Notes: generated by a model from the sequence alone, not told the origin. A DNA stretch of 64,000 bases from Streptomyces sp. TRM70350 (GCF_019219825.1 NZ_JAHUXH010000016.1:97122-161121), one strand, 5' to 3'; numbered from the stretch's first letter, positions 50,414 to 59,677 are shown. Numbers and translations are program-made.

Positions 50414-51793
50414 GTGAGCAGCACCGCGCTTGTGGGGGACGTGCTGTCCGCTGCCGAGGCAGGCGGCTTGGGGGCGGCGCGGTCGCAGATGGCGTTGTCG
50501 CTGGGCTGGCACATCATCGTCGCCTGCCTGGGGGTGGGGATGCCCGCGATCACCGTGTTCGCCGAGTGGCGCGGTCACCGCACGGGGGATGTGCACTACC
50601 GGCTGCTGGCGCGGCGGTGGGCGAAGGCGATGGGGCTGCTGTTCGCGGTCGGAGCGGTGTCCGGAACCATCCTGTCGTTCGAGATGGGCCTGCTGTGGCC
50701 CGGGATGATGGGCACCTACGGACAGGTCATCGGCCTGCCGTTCTCACTGGAGGGCATCGCCTTCTTCATCGAGGCGATCTTCCTCGGCATCTACCTGTAC
50801 GCCTGGGACCGGCTGCCGCCCCGCCAGCACATGCTCACCGCACTGCCGATCCTCGTCGCGGGAGTGGCCAGCGCCTTCTTCGTGGTCGCCGCCAACGCCT
50901 GGATGCAGCAACCCGTGGGCTTTCAGATGCGGGGCGGTCGGGTCGTCGCCGTCGATCCCTGGGAGGCGATGTTCAATCCGGCGACTCCGCCGCAGACCGT
51001 TCACATGATCCTCGCCGCGTTCATGGTCGCCGGTTTCCTCATGGCCAGTGTGTACGCGGTCGCGATGCTGCGCGGCCGCCGCGACCGGTACCACCGGCTC
51101 GGCTTCCTGGTGCCGTTCACGATCGCCGCCCTGGTGACCCCGGTGCAGATCGGGGTGGGCGACTGGGCGGCGCACTTCGTGGCGGACAACCAGCCCGTCA
51201 AACTCGCCGCCATGGAAGGCGTCTTCGACACCGAGCGCGGTGTTCCCCTGCATGTGGGCGGTATCGCCGTCGACGGCGAGATGCGCTATGCCCTGGAAAT
51301 CCCCCGCGGGCTGTCCCTGCTGGCGCACTTCGACCCAGACGCGCAGGTCGCGGGGCTGAACGAAGTGCCGGCGCGCGACCGCCCACCCGTCAACATCACC
51401 CACTGGGCTTTCCAGATCATGGTGGGCTGCGGCTTCGCGCTGCTGGCCCTGTCCGCCTGGCTCGGCCTGGTGTGGCGGCGCCGCAAACGGCTTCCGGGCA
51501 CCCGGTGGTTCCTGCGCGCCGCCGCGCTCTCCGGCCCGGCCGCGGTCCTGGCGCTGGAGTCCGGGTGGGTCGTCACGGAGGTGGGGCGCCAGCCCTGGAT
51601 CGTCTACCGCGTCATGCGCACGTCCGAGGCGGTCAACCCCGCACCCGGAGTGGTGTGGGGATTCGTGGTGGTCAGCGTTGTGTATCTGGTGCTGACCGTG
51701 GCCACGGTTTATGTGCTGCGCCGCCTGGCCCGTGACCAGCCGGTGCCGATCGCCCCGCAGGAGCGCGATGTCGCCGAGTTCAAGGTCGTCTGA
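50414..51793 (+). CDS. cydA: Cytochrome bd oxidase subunit I
   Basis: The 459-residue multi-pass subunit carries hemes b558, b595 and d and oxidises quinol to reduce oxygen at high affinity. ARSQMALSLGWHIIVACLGV (heme-ligand histidine near residue 33), GTYGQVIGLPFSLEGIAFF, VVAANAWMQQPVGF and the Q-loop region GRQPWIVY are all present, and the Q-loop is short as in Gram-positive enzymes. GTG 50414 follows GAGGAGGAATTCG, a very strong site. cydB follows 29 bases later; no cydCD is in the window. Confidence 0.95.
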   Translation: MSSTALVGDVLSAAEAGGLGAARSQMALSLGWHIIVACLGVGMPAITVFAEWRGHRTGDVHYRLLARRWAKAMGLLFAVGAVSGTILSFEMGLLWPGMMGTYGQVIGLPFSLEGIAFFIEAIFLGIYLYAWDRLPPRQHMLTALPILVAGVASAFFVVAANAWMQQPVGFQMRGGRVVAVDPWEAMFNPATPPQTVHMILAAFMVAGFLMASVYAVAMLRGRRDRYHRLGFLVPFTIAALVTPVQIGVGDWAAHFVADNQPVKLAAMEGVFDTERGVPLHVGGIAVDGEMRYALEIPRGLSLLAHFDPDAQVAGLNEVPARDRPPVNITHWAFQIMVGCGFALLALSAWLGLVWRRRKRLPGTRWFLRAAALSGPAAVLALESGWVVTEVGRQPWIVYRVMRTSEAVNPAPGVVWGFVVVSVVYLVLTVATVYVLRRLARDQPVPIAPQERDVAEFKVV

Positions 51794-51822
51794 GACGCCG
51801 AGCGGAAGGGAAGACACCGGTC

Positions 51823-52869
51823 ATGTCACTGCCCGAGACCATGCTGGCGGTGCTGTGGATCGGTCTGACCGCCTACGTGTTGTTCGGCGGCGCCGACTTC
51901 GGCGGCGGGGTATGGGACCTGCTCGCCGGAACCACCCGACGCGGCAGGCCCCAGCGCGACCTGGTGGAGCACTCCATCGGTCCCGTCTGGGAGGCCAACC
52001 ACGTCTGGCTGATCTTCGTCATCGTGCTGCTGTGGACCGGCATCCCGCCCGTCTTCGCCGCCATCGCCTCCACTCTCTACATTCCGCTGACCCTGGCCGC
52101 CCTGGGGATCATCGCCCGCGGTGCGGCCTTCGCCTTCCGCAAGGTCAGCGTCGAGATCTGGCAGCAACGCCTCTTCGGCGCCACCTTCGCCTTCTCCTCC
52201 CTGGCCACGCCCTTCTTCCTGGGCACCGTGGCGGGCGCGGTGGCCTCCGGCCGGGTCCCCGCAGGCATCACCCAAGGCGACACCGTATCCAGCTGGCTCA
52301 ACCCCACCTCGCTGATCAGCGGGGCTCTTGCGGTGGGAACCGCCGCCTACCTCGCCGCGGTCTATCTCACCCGAGACGCCCAGCGAGCCGGTGATGCGCC
52401 GCTGACCGAAGCGTTCCGCCGCCGCGCACTGCTCACCGGCCTCGTCGTCGGTGCCCTGTCCGCGGCAGGGCTCGTCGTCCTGCACGCCGACGCACCCGCG
52501 CTCTACTCCGAACTCACCTCCGGCAGCGCCCTGCCCCTGCTGATCCTCTCCGTGGCATCGGGGCTGGTCTCCCTGGCCCTGCTGATGTGGGGCCGGCACC
52601 TGTTGGCCGTGCGGCTGACAGCCGCCCTGGCCGTCGCCGGCCTGCTGTGGGGCTGGGGAATCGCCCAGTACCCCCGGCTGCTGCCCGGCGTCACACTCCA
52701 GGACGCCGCCGCCACCGACACCGTCCTGTCGGCCAGCCTGATCTCCCTGGCCGTCGGAGCAGTCCTCCTGCTGCCGTCCCTGTGGTGGCTGTACGCCACC
52801 TTCCAACGCGACCATCCCCAGCCGGCCGAACACGCTGACGGACCGACCCACGGAGACAGCAGCACGTGA
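51823..52869 (+). CDS. cydB: Cytochrome bd oxidase subunit II
   Basis: The 348-residue subunit has eight or nine membrane helices and the family motifs TAYVLFGGADFGGGVWDLLA and SIGPVWEANHVWLIFVIVLL, then RGAAFAFRKVS. It pairs with CydA in the membrane, carries no heme itself and stabilises the complex. The ATG lies 29 bases after the cydA stop with GGAAGGG in front. Together the two give a respiratory route that survives low oxygen or inhibition of the main oxidases. Confidence 0.95.
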   Translation: MSLPETMLAVLWIGLTAYVLFGGADFGGGVWDLLAGTTRRGRPQRDLVEHSIGPVWEANHVWLIFVIVLLWTGIPPVFAAIASTLYIPLTLAALGIIARGAAFAFRKVSVEIWQQRLFGATFAFSSLATPFFLGTVAGAVASGRVPAGITQGDTVSSWLNPTSLISGALAVGTAAYLAAVYLTRDAQRAGDAPLTEAFRRRALLTGLVVGALSAAGLVVLHADAPALYSELTSGSALPLLILSVASGLVSLALLMWGRHLLAVRLTAALAVAGLLWGWGIAQYPRLLPGVTLQDAAATDTVLSASLISLAVGAVLLLPSLWWLYATFQRDHPQPAEHADGPTHGDSST

Positions 52870-53030
52870 CGGCGCTCATCGCAGGCTGCATCAACGGCAG
52901 CCCGTGACAGCGCCCGTCGCCGGCCGGACGCACCGACACCGAGTCGGCTGGAAAGCCTCCCAGCGCAGGTACCAGCGCAGCCGAACGGGTCCTCGCCCAG
53001 CCCTAGCAGGTGGCGTCGGCGCGCTGCCGG

Positions 53031-53789
53031 TCAGATGCGGCGTGTGATCAGCGCCCGCTTCACTTCCTGGATCGCCTTGGTGATGGCAATGCCACGCGGA
53101 CACACGTCGGTGCAGTTGAAGATTGTGCGGCAGCGCCACACTCCGTCATTTCCGTTGAGTATCTCCAGCCGCTGCTCACCGCCGTCGTCCCGGCTGTCGA
53201 AGATGAAGCGGTGCGCGTTGACGATCGCCGCCGGACCGAAGTACTGCCCGTCGGTCCAGAAGACCGGGCACGACGATGTGCACGCGGCGCACAGGATGCA
53301 CTTGGTCGTGTCGTCGAAGCGCTCCCTGTCCTCCGCGGACTGGATGCGCTCCCGGGTGGGCTCGTTGCCAGTCGTGATGAGGAACGGCATCACGTCCCGG
53401 TAGCCCTGGAAGAACGGCTCCATGTCCACGACCAGGTCCTTCAGCACGGTCAGGCCCTTGATGGGCTCGACTGTGATGGGCTTGCCCGGCTTGATGTCCT
53501 TGATCAGTGTCTTGCACGCCAGCCGGTTGCGGCCGTTGATCCGCATGGCATCCGACCCGCAGATGCCGTGCGCGCAGGAACGGCGGAAGGTCAGCGAGCC
53601 GTCCTGCTCCCACTTGATCTTGTGCAGACCGTCGAGGACGCGCTCCTTCGGATCGATCTCGACCAGGAAGTCCTGCCAGGTCGCCTCCGCGGAGACCTCC
53701 GGGTTGAACCGGCGGATCCGGAAGGTGACCGTGATGTACGGGAATGCGGCGGAAGTCTGCTCCGCCTTGTCCATAACCGGCGTGGCCAT
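53031..53789 (-). CDS. sdhB: Succinate dehydrogenase iron-sulfur subunit, orphan paralogue
   Basis: The 252-residue subunit has the [2Fe-2S] set CAHGICGSDAMRINGRNRLAC (at about 76-96) and the [4Fe-4S]/[3Fe-4S] cysteines in CILCAACTSSCP and CRTIFNCTDVCPRG. All cluster ligands are intact. It resembles the normal Streptomyces SdhB from end to end, but sdhA, sdhC and sdhD are absent here. It may replace the housekeeping SdhB under stress or work with distant partners. The ATG has GGAGGGCCGTTCCG upstream; the region ahead holds a bidirectional GGGTACCCG. Confidence 0.93.
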   Translation of the reverse strand: MATPVMDKAEQTSAAFPYITVTFRIRRFNPEVSAEATWQDFLVEIDPKERVLDGLHKIKWEQDGSLTFRRSCAHGICGSDAMRINGRNRLACKTLIKDIKPGKPITVEPIKGLTVLKDLVVDMEPFFQGYRDVMPFLITTGNEPTRERIQSAEDRERFDDTTKCILCAACTSSCPVFWTDGQYFGPAAIVNAHRFIFDSRDDGGEQRLEILNGNDGVWRCRTIFNCTDVCPRGIAITKAIQEVKRALITRRI

Positions 53790-53995
53790 CGGAACGGCCC
53801 TCCAGCGCTCGCTGTGGTGGCTGCCTGCCGAACCGGTCGACGGCCGAGGCAGGCGCGCGGTGAAACCCCCCTCCCCGCAGAACGCTACGACGCTCCGCCG
53901 GTCCACCGTACGCCCGGTGCTGACCCGGCGCCGCGCGCCAACGCATGCGGTAGATCCGCGATCATCAGCCGCCGGGTATACACGCGAGGGCCAGT

Positions 53996-54020
53996 GGGTG
54001 GCGCGCGCGGCTCTGGGTAC
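53996..54020 (+). promoter_or_regulatory. SigB-type promoter GGGT-N15-GGGTAC
   Basis: GGGT (53996-53999) and GGGTAC (54015-54020) are 15 bases apart, 128 bases before the membrane protein gene at 54149. The -10 is part of GGGTACCCG, so the minus strand (towards sdhB) also carries a GGGTAC. Confidence 0.58.
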
Positions 54021-54148
54021 CCGCGACGGCAACGACACCAGGGCAGCGAGCCGGTGCGACCCACACCGTCGGACCGATGCCGCCCGCACCAGGGCGGCCA
54101 TGAGCAGGACAGCAGGCGGAACGCCCGGAGGCGGAGGAGGTGACGGCG

Positions 54149-54742
54149 ATGAACCGGACGGCGCGCCGACGGCGGCCCCTGACCAGGGTCACCGCAGCCG
54201 CGACGGCCGGACACGCCTTCTTCGAACTGGCCGCAGGCGTCGGGATGCCCTTGGCGTCCCTTCTCGGACCATTCACCGCTGCGACCGCGTGGGCCATCGG
54301 TACGGCAACGGCCTGGCGCGCGGGGGGCACCCGGCCCTCGCAGGACGATCCGGCCTTCGCCGTGCTCAACAGCGTGAGCCTGGCTGCGGTGATCGCCCAC
54401 CTGACGGGCTGGCCGCGCAGGCGGACGCGGCTGGGTCTTCCGTGGCTCACGGACTGCGAAGGGCTTGGCCCGCGGCTCATGCCGTACTACAACCCGATCC
54501 TCTACGTCTCCGGTACCGCGGCCGTGGCAGCCCTGCTCCTGGAGAACGACTCCGCTCCGCGACGCCTGCCGCTGCTGACTCCTGCGCTGGTTCCCCTCCT
54601 CGTCGCCGCCCAGCGTGCGGAACACCGCCGGCTGAAGGCGATCGCGGCAGCCCGCCCCGGCTGGTGGAACCGCCGTCTTGTTGAACCGGATATTTCGCTC
54701 GATACCGCGGCTGATCAACGCCGTGTGGCGCCGAATGGCTGA
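54149..54742 (+). CDS. Membrane protein of unknown function
   Basis: The 197-residue protein has four hydrophobic segments: VTAAATAGHAFFELAAGVGM, TAATAWAIGTATAWRAGG, VLNSVSLAAVIAHLTGWP and LYVSGTAAVAALLLEND. A conserved-looking PYYNPILYVSG lies between them. It belongs to no family I know. ATG 54149 follows GGAGG by nine bases; a GTG at 54140 is in frame. A SigB-type promoter upstream places it in the same stress group as its neighbours. Confidence 0.75.
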   Translation: MNRTARRRRPLTRVTAAATAGHAFFELAAGVGMPLASLLGPFTAATAWAIGTATAWRAGGTRPSQDDPAFAVLNSVSLAAVIAHLTGWPRRRTRLGLPWLTDCEGLGPRLMPYYNPILYVSGTAAVAALLLENDSAPRRLPLLTPALVPLLVAAQRAEHRRLKAIAAARPGWWNRRLVEPDISLDTAADQRRVAPNG

Positions 54743-55161
54743 TGAGGCGCTGGCTCGTTGACGTCCCGCCCGGGCCGTCAGCGCAGAGGTCCCCGGGCGG
54801 CGAAGTCACCCCGACATTGTGCTGGCAGGGCCTGCTTTCCGAAGTCCGGCAAGTGTCGGCAAGTCCGATAAGTGCCCTCGTGGCCGCCTCGCCGACCGCG
54901 TTGACCTCTTTACGTGCTCACGGCCTGTGGCGCTCAGGCAGGTACGGTGCCGTTCCAGGACTCACCGCTGCCTGCTCCCGCATCAAGCATGCGGGCACAC
55001 CCGCTGCAAACTGGCATCAGTCGCCATACCCTTCGGCACGCGGCGGGAAGGCCGAGACTCCCCGCCTCAGCGACGTGCACAGCGAGCTGGAGGGAGCACA
55101 ACTTGCTCTGCCTGCTTCAGCAACTGCCCGGCACGGCCGTGGCATTGCTCATGCCCGGTCC
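54743..55161. other. Gene-free stretch
   Basis: The 419 bases between the membrane protein and the truncated ctaG-like gene contain open frames only in the antisense sense of each other, with no start signal and no recognisable motif. The base composition is a little lower in G+C around 54820-54920. I see nothing in it. Confidence 0.6.
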
Positions 55162-55992
55162 TCACAGTTTGCGTGGCTCAGCGCTTCTGGCCGGGTCAGT
55201 GATATCGAGGCCCGCCGGAATGAAGCCGCGCTGTCCCTTAGCGGCCAGTTCCTTGAGGTGCTGCTGATAGCGATCAGGGGTGACGACTGGCCCGCCGCTT
55301 GTCCCCGGTGGTCTTCTCCACCTCGTCGAACCGATTGCGGATGTCGCCGTACTGGCGCCCTGCCGACGGTCACCGAGTGCCCCGGCTGCACCGGTCAACC
55401 TCTGTTTGGTGGCACCGCGTACGGCGACACTCCAGCGACGGCGCACCGGATCGAGTTGGCACACGGCGAAGGTGAACACGAGCCCTGTCGCCAGCATGTG
55501 TGCGTGCACCACGCCGTGCAGCAACGGCTGGTGCCGCATGGCCGCGAACAGCTCCGTCCGATACAGCAGCCAGAGGCCGCCCACGTCCAGCAGGGCCGCC
55601 AGCGGTGGGAGGACGAGCCAGCCGACGGGATGGGATCGCGCGAGGACCAGCAGGCGTCGTCGTGCCCGGCCGGGCCTGAGGGCTCGCAGGGCGAGGGTGA
55701 GGGGGCGGGCCGCGACGAACAGCAGCGGGGCGGCCATGCCCACGACGAGGTGCTGGATTATGTGCCCGGTGAACGGTCCTCCCGGCACAGTATCCCCCGA
55801 CGCCCAGGCCGTTCCGATGCCCCCGGCGGTGAACGACACATCCCGCCATCGGGGCCAGGCATCTCCGCGGCGCCGCAGACGCCCCGCGGCCAGCAGATAC
55901 GCCACCGCCACCAGCAGCGCGGCCACGACGGTGAGCAGCTGGCCCGTCCCAGGTCCGGTGGCCGGGCCGGGGTGGACGTGCGCGAGTGTCAC
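55162..55992 (-). pseudogene. CtaG-like (cytochrome c oxidase assembly, Caa3_CtaG) gene, truncated and fused to foreign sequence
   Basis: Residues 1-190 are a normal CtaG-type membrane protein: VAALLVAVAYLLAAGRL, HIIQHLVVGMAAPLLFVAA, VLPPLAALLDVGGLWLLY, HGVVHAHMLATGLVFTFAVC. After VRRRWSVAVRGAT the last helices are missing, and the frame continues into unrelated sequence ending DITDPARSAEPRKL. In another frame this foreign part reads GDIRNRFDEVEKTTGDKRRA, a piece of a hemerythrin like that at 62746-63336 (HGDIRNLFDEVEQ). A recombination about 55380-55400 joined the two. GTG 55992 overlaps the DUF2243 stop, so the two were coupled. Copper insertion would no longer be expected. Confidence 0.75.
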
Positions 55993-56414
55993 GACGCCGG
56001 CCCGGCCCCGCTGCGGCGGGCCGCACGCAGGGCCAGGATCACGCCGATGAGCAGCAGGACCAGGCCGGCGATGTTCCACGCCCAGTCGTACGGAGTGACG
56101 TCCACCCCGTAGCGGATCTGGTGCAGGCGCAGCAGCTTGTGGTCCACGATTCCGTCGAACAGCTGGAAGGCGCCCAGCCCGAGGAAGAAGCCCGACCAGG
56201 CGTGGGCCGGCGCCAGGGCCCTGCGGCGGCGCAGGTCGGCGTAGAGGAAGAACCCCGCGACCAGCGCCAGCAGTTCGGCGGTGTGCAGCAGTCCGTCGGA
56301 CAGCAGTCCCACGCCGGAGGTGGAACGATCGTAGAAGTGGTGCCAGCCCAGTACGACGACGTCGGCTGGGGATGCCGGCGCCCGGGTACCCGCCAAAACT
56401 GGATCAAGCACCAT
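55989..56414 (-). CDS. DUF2243 membrane protein, N-terminus altered
   Basis: The 141-residue protein has the DUF2243 core: GWHHFYDRSTSGVGLLSDGL, TAELLALVAGFFLYADLRRR, FFLGLGAFQLFDGIVDHKLL and YDWAWNIAGLVLLLIGVILA. Normally a first helix ending in HQLLHWHHFYD precedes this; here the first 25 residues (LDPVLAGTRAPASPADVVV) do not match it. A SigB-type -10 (56391-56386) lies inside that stretch, so translation may begin later, or the front of the gene was lost. It is coupled to the ctaG-like gene. Confidence 0.78.
   Translation of the reverse strand: MVLDPVLAGTRAPASPADVVVLGWHHFYDRSTSGVGLLSDGLLHTAELLALVAGFFLYADLRRRRALAPAHAWSGFFLGLGAFQLFDGIVDHKLLRLHQIRYGVDVTPYDWAWNIAGLVLLLIGVILALRAARRSGAGPAS
56386..56409 (-). 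promoter_or_regulatory. SigB-type promoter GCTT-N14-GGGTAC
   Basis: On the minus strand, GCTT (56409-56406) and GGGTAC (56391-56386) are 14 bases apart. They lie inside the first codons of the annotated DUF2243 frame, which questions that start or this promoter. Confidence 0.45.
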
Positions 56415-56586
56415 TGCACCGGCCCTCAGGGGAGAGGAGAACACGCTTCGGGTGCGCGCCCACCGGCACCGCGATGGTCACTCAGCCGGCGGCTCAGCGA
56501 GGACATTGGCGGATTCGGCACGCGGACGGCCAGTCGTCCGGCCGGGACGCCTGATGGGCTATCACCGATGCCGGGTGGTTTCTTCC

Positions 56587-56850
56587 CTACGTCGATGTCG
56601 TGGTCTCGTCGCTCTCTCCGGTGTCCGGTTCGGCGCGCTTTTCGGCGCCCGTCTCCAGGTAGCCGGGGTCGTCGCCCGCGACCCGGCCCACGAAGACGTC
56701 GTTGGGCGTCGTCCCCGTCGTGCTGTGCCGGTCCGCCGCCTCGGTGTCCGGCTTACCGCCCGTGTCCTCCGACCGACCCGAACGGACCTCGGCGGAGGGC
56801 TCGGTCGTGCGACCCCCCAGGTGTTCGCGGACCCACGACCACACGGCCAT
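56587..56850 (-). CDS. 87-residue acidic hydrophilic protein
   Basis: The ATG at 56850 follows GGGAGGCATC. The product starts MAVWSWVREHLGG and is otherwise rich in Glu, Asp, Thr and Gly, predicted disordered, with a short conserved-looking NDVFVGRVAGDDPGYLETGA. This motif occurs in small Streptomyces proteins that accompany stress genes. No function is known to me. It stands alone between the DUF2243 and hemerythrin genes. Confidence 0.72.
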   Translation of the reverse strand: MAVWSWVREHLGGRTTEPSAEVRSGRSEDTGGKPDTEAADRHSTTGTTPNDVFVGRVAGDDPGYLETGAEKRAEPDTGESDETTTST

Positions 56851-56933
56851 GATGCCTCCCGATCAGAAGATGTGTGCCGACGTCGACGGCCTGCCCGTGG
56901 TGCCCTCGGCACTCAGCGCCGCACCCGGTTGGT

Positions 56934-57608
56934 TCAACGTCGTTTGCGGCGCATCGCGACGGCCACGACCAGCACCAGGACCCCGGCGAGCCCGGTGAAC
57001 ACCTTCTTGGCAGCGGCCACGGACGTGCTCAGTCCGAAGGCGTCGCGCAGCCGGTCGTAGAGACCGAGCGGCACACCCAGGACCGCGTTGCCGGGCGGGC
57101 GCCGCGGGATGATGGGGTGGGGGTGGGTGGGCGCGCTGCGTCGCACCGTGTCCCATGCCCTGCCGAGCCGGCGCAGCTGCGCAGCAGGCAGCGCTTCCTG
57201 CAGCCGGGGCAGCACGAGGTCCTCCTCGTCGCGGATGTCCTGCCGTATCAGCGCGAAGACCCGCCGCACCTTATCCTCACGCTCGGGAGAACCCGGACTC
57301 AGGCGTTCGATGTCGGCGACAAGATCGTTGATCTGCTGGTGTTCCTCCTCGACCCGCAAGGTCAACTCGTGCCCCTCCTCGACCGAGCGCCGGACGGCCG
57401 GCCACAGCACGGTCTCCTCGGCGAAGGCATGGCTGAAGACCAGCTGGACGGTCTCCCGCAGGACCCGTTCGCGGTCCTCGCCGTCCGCCAGGGTCTGATA
57501 CCGGTCCATCAACCTGTCCATCTCGGCATGATCACGGCATTGCCGGGCCAGCACGCTGCTCGGGCCGCCCAGTTGCTCAACCGTCTGCTCTTTGATCGTC
57601 TCGGGCAT
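56934..57608 (-). CDS. Hemerythrin-like (HHE) protein with C-terminal membrane anchor
   Basis: The 224-residue protein has a hemerythrin-type four-helix domain (about 18-150) with iron-ligand candidates in RQCRDHAEMDRLMDRY, SHAFAEETVLWPAV, RVEEEHQQINDLV and DIRDEEDLVLPRL. It ends in a membrane helix (VFTGLAGVLVLVVAVAM) with an RRKRR stop signal, so it is tail-anchored. Such proteins bind or sense oxygen, NO or iron. ATG 57608 has GAGGAGAGATCC. A SigB-type promoter lies about 70 bases upstream. Confidence 0.87.
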   Translation of the reverse strand: MPETIKEQTVEQLGGPSSVLARQCRDHAEMDRLMDRYQTLADGEDRERVLRETVQLVFSHAFAEETVLWPAVRRSVEEGHELTLRVEEEHQQINDLVADIERLSPGSPEREDKVRRVFALIRQDIRDEEDLVLPRLQEALPAAQLRRLGRAWDTVRRSAPTHPHPIIPRRPPGNAVLGVPLGLYDRLRDAFGLSTSVAAAKKVFTGLAGVLVLVVAVAMRRKRR

Positions 57609-57680
57609 GGATCTCTCCTCTGCGCAGACCGGCCGCAACGCCCGTCCGCTCCAGCGGCTGCCGGCAGTGTCCGGTGGCGG

Positions 57681-57704
57681 GTACCCCGACACGGCGCGGC
57701 ACAC
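57681..57704 (-). promoter_or_regulatory. SigB-type promoter GTGT-N14-GGGTAC
   Basis: On the minus strand, GTGT (57704-57701) and GGGTAC (57686-57681) are 14 bases apart, 72 bases before the hemerythrin start at 57608. Confidence 0.52.
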
Positions 57705-57761
57705 CGTTTGTGGTGTTTTCACCCGCTGCTCGGCCCGGTCACGGCCCGGTCGCCAGGCGCG

Positions 57762-59426
57762 TCAGGTGCCGGTCAGCAAGTCGCCCTCCTGTACTGCTGT
57801 CAGGGACAGCGTCTTGTAGCCGACCTGCTCGAACAGCACGACGAGGCGGTCCTCCTCCGTGCGCATCACCGTGCCCGCACCCCACTCCGCGTGGCGCACC
57901 CTGTCGTTCGTCTCATAGGGCCCGCCGCGCCAGGGCGGGGGAGCGGCGTCCCGGTGCCCGGCTCCGGTGGCGGGGAGCCCGTCCTCGCGGTCGCACACGT
58001 CGCACTGCCCGCACGGTGCGTCCAGCTGCTCGCCGAAGTAGCCCAGAAGGTACTGGCGGCGGCAGGCGGGCGTCTCGGCGTAGCCGCGCATCATCTCGAT
58101 GCGCGAGTGGTCGACGCGGCGCCGCCGCTCGAACGCCTGTGCCGCCTCTTCGGCGGCCTCCTCCGCCATGCGGCCGGGCAGAGCCCGGACTGCGCGGCGC
58201 CTGCCCTCGACGGTCACCGCTCCCGCCTCTTCCAGCAGGTTCAGCAGATCGCTGGTCTTCCGGCGCGACAGGCCGCACAGCTGCGCGATCCGGCTACGGC
58301 TCTGCGGGACGTCCTGGCCAAGCAGCGTGGTCATGATTCGGCGCAGTGCGTCGGCGTCCAGGGCTCGGGCGGTGAGGAACTTCTGCAGTCCCAGGTCCTC
58401 GGGGCGGTAGAACAGCACCGCGCGGGCCGGCTCCCCGTCCCGGCCGGCGCGCCCGATCTCCTGGTAGTAGGAGTCCAATGACTCCGGGACGGACGCGTGG
58501 GCGACGAACCGTACGTCGGGCTTGTCGATGCCCATCCCGAACGCGGAGGTGGCCACGACCACGGCGGGCGAGCCGGCCATGAAGCCGTCGTGGATCCGGC
58601 AGCGGTCGGCTGCCTTCATGCCCGCGTGGTACGCCTCGGCGTCCACGCCGTCCTGCCGAAGTCGCCCCGCGTACGTCTCGGCGTCCTTGCGGGTGGCGGT
58701 GTAGAGGATGCCCGGGGCGCACGTCTGGGCCGCCCAGCGTGCGACGGCCTCGCGTTTGGCGGGGTCGTCGGTGAAGGTGCGCACCGCCAGATGGATGGTG
58801 GGCCGGTCGGTCCCGGTCGTCACGACGTGGGCCTCGCGCATGTGCAGGTGCTCGACGATGTCCGCCCTGACCGGGGCCGCGGCCGTCGCCGTCAGAGCGA
58901 GTACCGGCGGGCGGCCCAGCCGTTCGGCGGCCTCGCCCAGGTTCAGGTAGTCGGGACGGAAGTCGTGTCCCCAGGCGGAGACGCAGTGGGCCTCATCGAC
59001 GACGAACAGCGAAGGGCCCAGTTCCCGCAGCTGTTCCACGACACTGTCTTTGGTCAGCTGCTCGGGGGACAAGAACAGGTATTGGGCATCACCGTCCCGG
59101 ATCGCCCGCCAGCCCCTGTCGGTGGCCGACCGGGGCTGTGCGGAGTTCACGGCCACGGCGTCCGGTGCCGCGCTCTTCCGCAGGCCGGCGACCTGGTCGC
59201 GCTGCAGGGCGATCAGCGGCGACACCACGACTGCGGGACCACCGAGCATGACGGTCGGCACCTGATAGATCGCCGACTTGCCGGAACCGGTGGGCATGAC
59301 GACCAGCACGTCGCGGCCCTCGAGCAGTGCCTCCATCGCCTCCGTCTGCGCGGTGGCCAGGTCGCTCCACCCGAACCGTTCCCGGGCGACGCGGCGCAGC
59401 TCGGCGATCCGGTCGTGCACGCGCAT
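57762..59426 (-). CDS. recQ: RecQ-family ATP-dependent DNA helicase
   Basis: The 554-residue 3'-5' helicase resolves DNA structures in repair. The motor domain has MPTGSGKSAIYQVP (Walker A near residue 45), VVDEAHCVSAWGHDFRPDY (DEAH), LTATAAAPVRADI and HASVPESLDSYYQEIGRAGR (motif VI). The RecQ zinc site is C...CGQCDVC near residue 460. No HRDC domain follows; instead the end (about 500-554) has VRHAEWGAGTVMRTEEDRLV, a small beta-domain seen in some actinobacterial RecQ-like proteins. ATG 59426 is 45 bases from a SigB-type -10. Confidence 0.94.
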   Translation of the reverse strand: MRVHDRIAELRRVARERFGWSDLATAQTEAMEALLEGRDVLVVMPTGSGKSAIYQVPTVMLGGPAVVVSPLIALQRDQVAGLRKSAAPDAVAVNSAQPRSATDRGWRAIRDGDAQYLFLSPEQLTKDSVVEQLRELGPSLFVVDEAHCVSAWGHDFRPDYLNLGEAAERLGRPPVLALTATAAAPVRADIVEHLHMREAHVVTTGTDRPTIHLAVRTFTDDPAKREAVARWAAQTCAPGILYTATRKDAETYAGRLRQDGVDAEAYHAGMKAADRCRIHDGFMAGSPAVVVATSAFGMGIDKPDVRFVAHASVPESLDSYYQEIGRAGRDGEPARAVLFYRPEDLGLQKFLTARALDADALRRIMTTLLGQDVPQSRSRIAQLCGLSRRKTSDLLNLLEEAGAVTVEGRRRAVRALPGRMAEEAAEEAAQAFERRRRVDHSRIEMMRGYAETPACRRQYLLGYFGEQLDAPCGQCDVCDREDGLPATGAGHRDAAPPPWRGGPYETNDRVRHAEWGAGTVMRTEEDRLVVLFEQVGYKTLSLTAVQEGDLLTGT

Positions 59427-59470
59427 CGCGACGCCCCCTTCACGGCCGGCACTCCTGCGACCCGGCCCGG

Positions 59471-59495
59471 GTACCCCCGTGGCCGGCCGCGATGC
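59471..59495 (-). promoter_or_regulatory. SigB-type promoter GCAT-N15-GGGTAC
   Basis: On the minus strand, GCAT (59495-59492) and GGGTAC (59476-59471) are 15 bases apart, 44 bases before the recQ start. Confidence 0.52.
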
Positions 59496-59677
59496 GGAGC
59501 GGCGCGCGGCAGCCGTGCGACGTCAAGATCCCGGCTGCTCAGTCTGGGTGATCACCTGCGCCGTTCGGCCCCGCGCGGTCGTGGCCGCCCGTCACCAGGG
59601 AGAACCTGGACGAAGCCCAGGTGCCCGCTGTCTGCGGGCCGACGCCGCTTCGGGATCGCACCCCAAGGGAGAATCTC

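Noticed and set aside
54742..56112. A 456-codon plus-strand frame
   Set aside because: It is antisense to the DUF2243 and CtaG-like genes over most of its length and lacks any family character.
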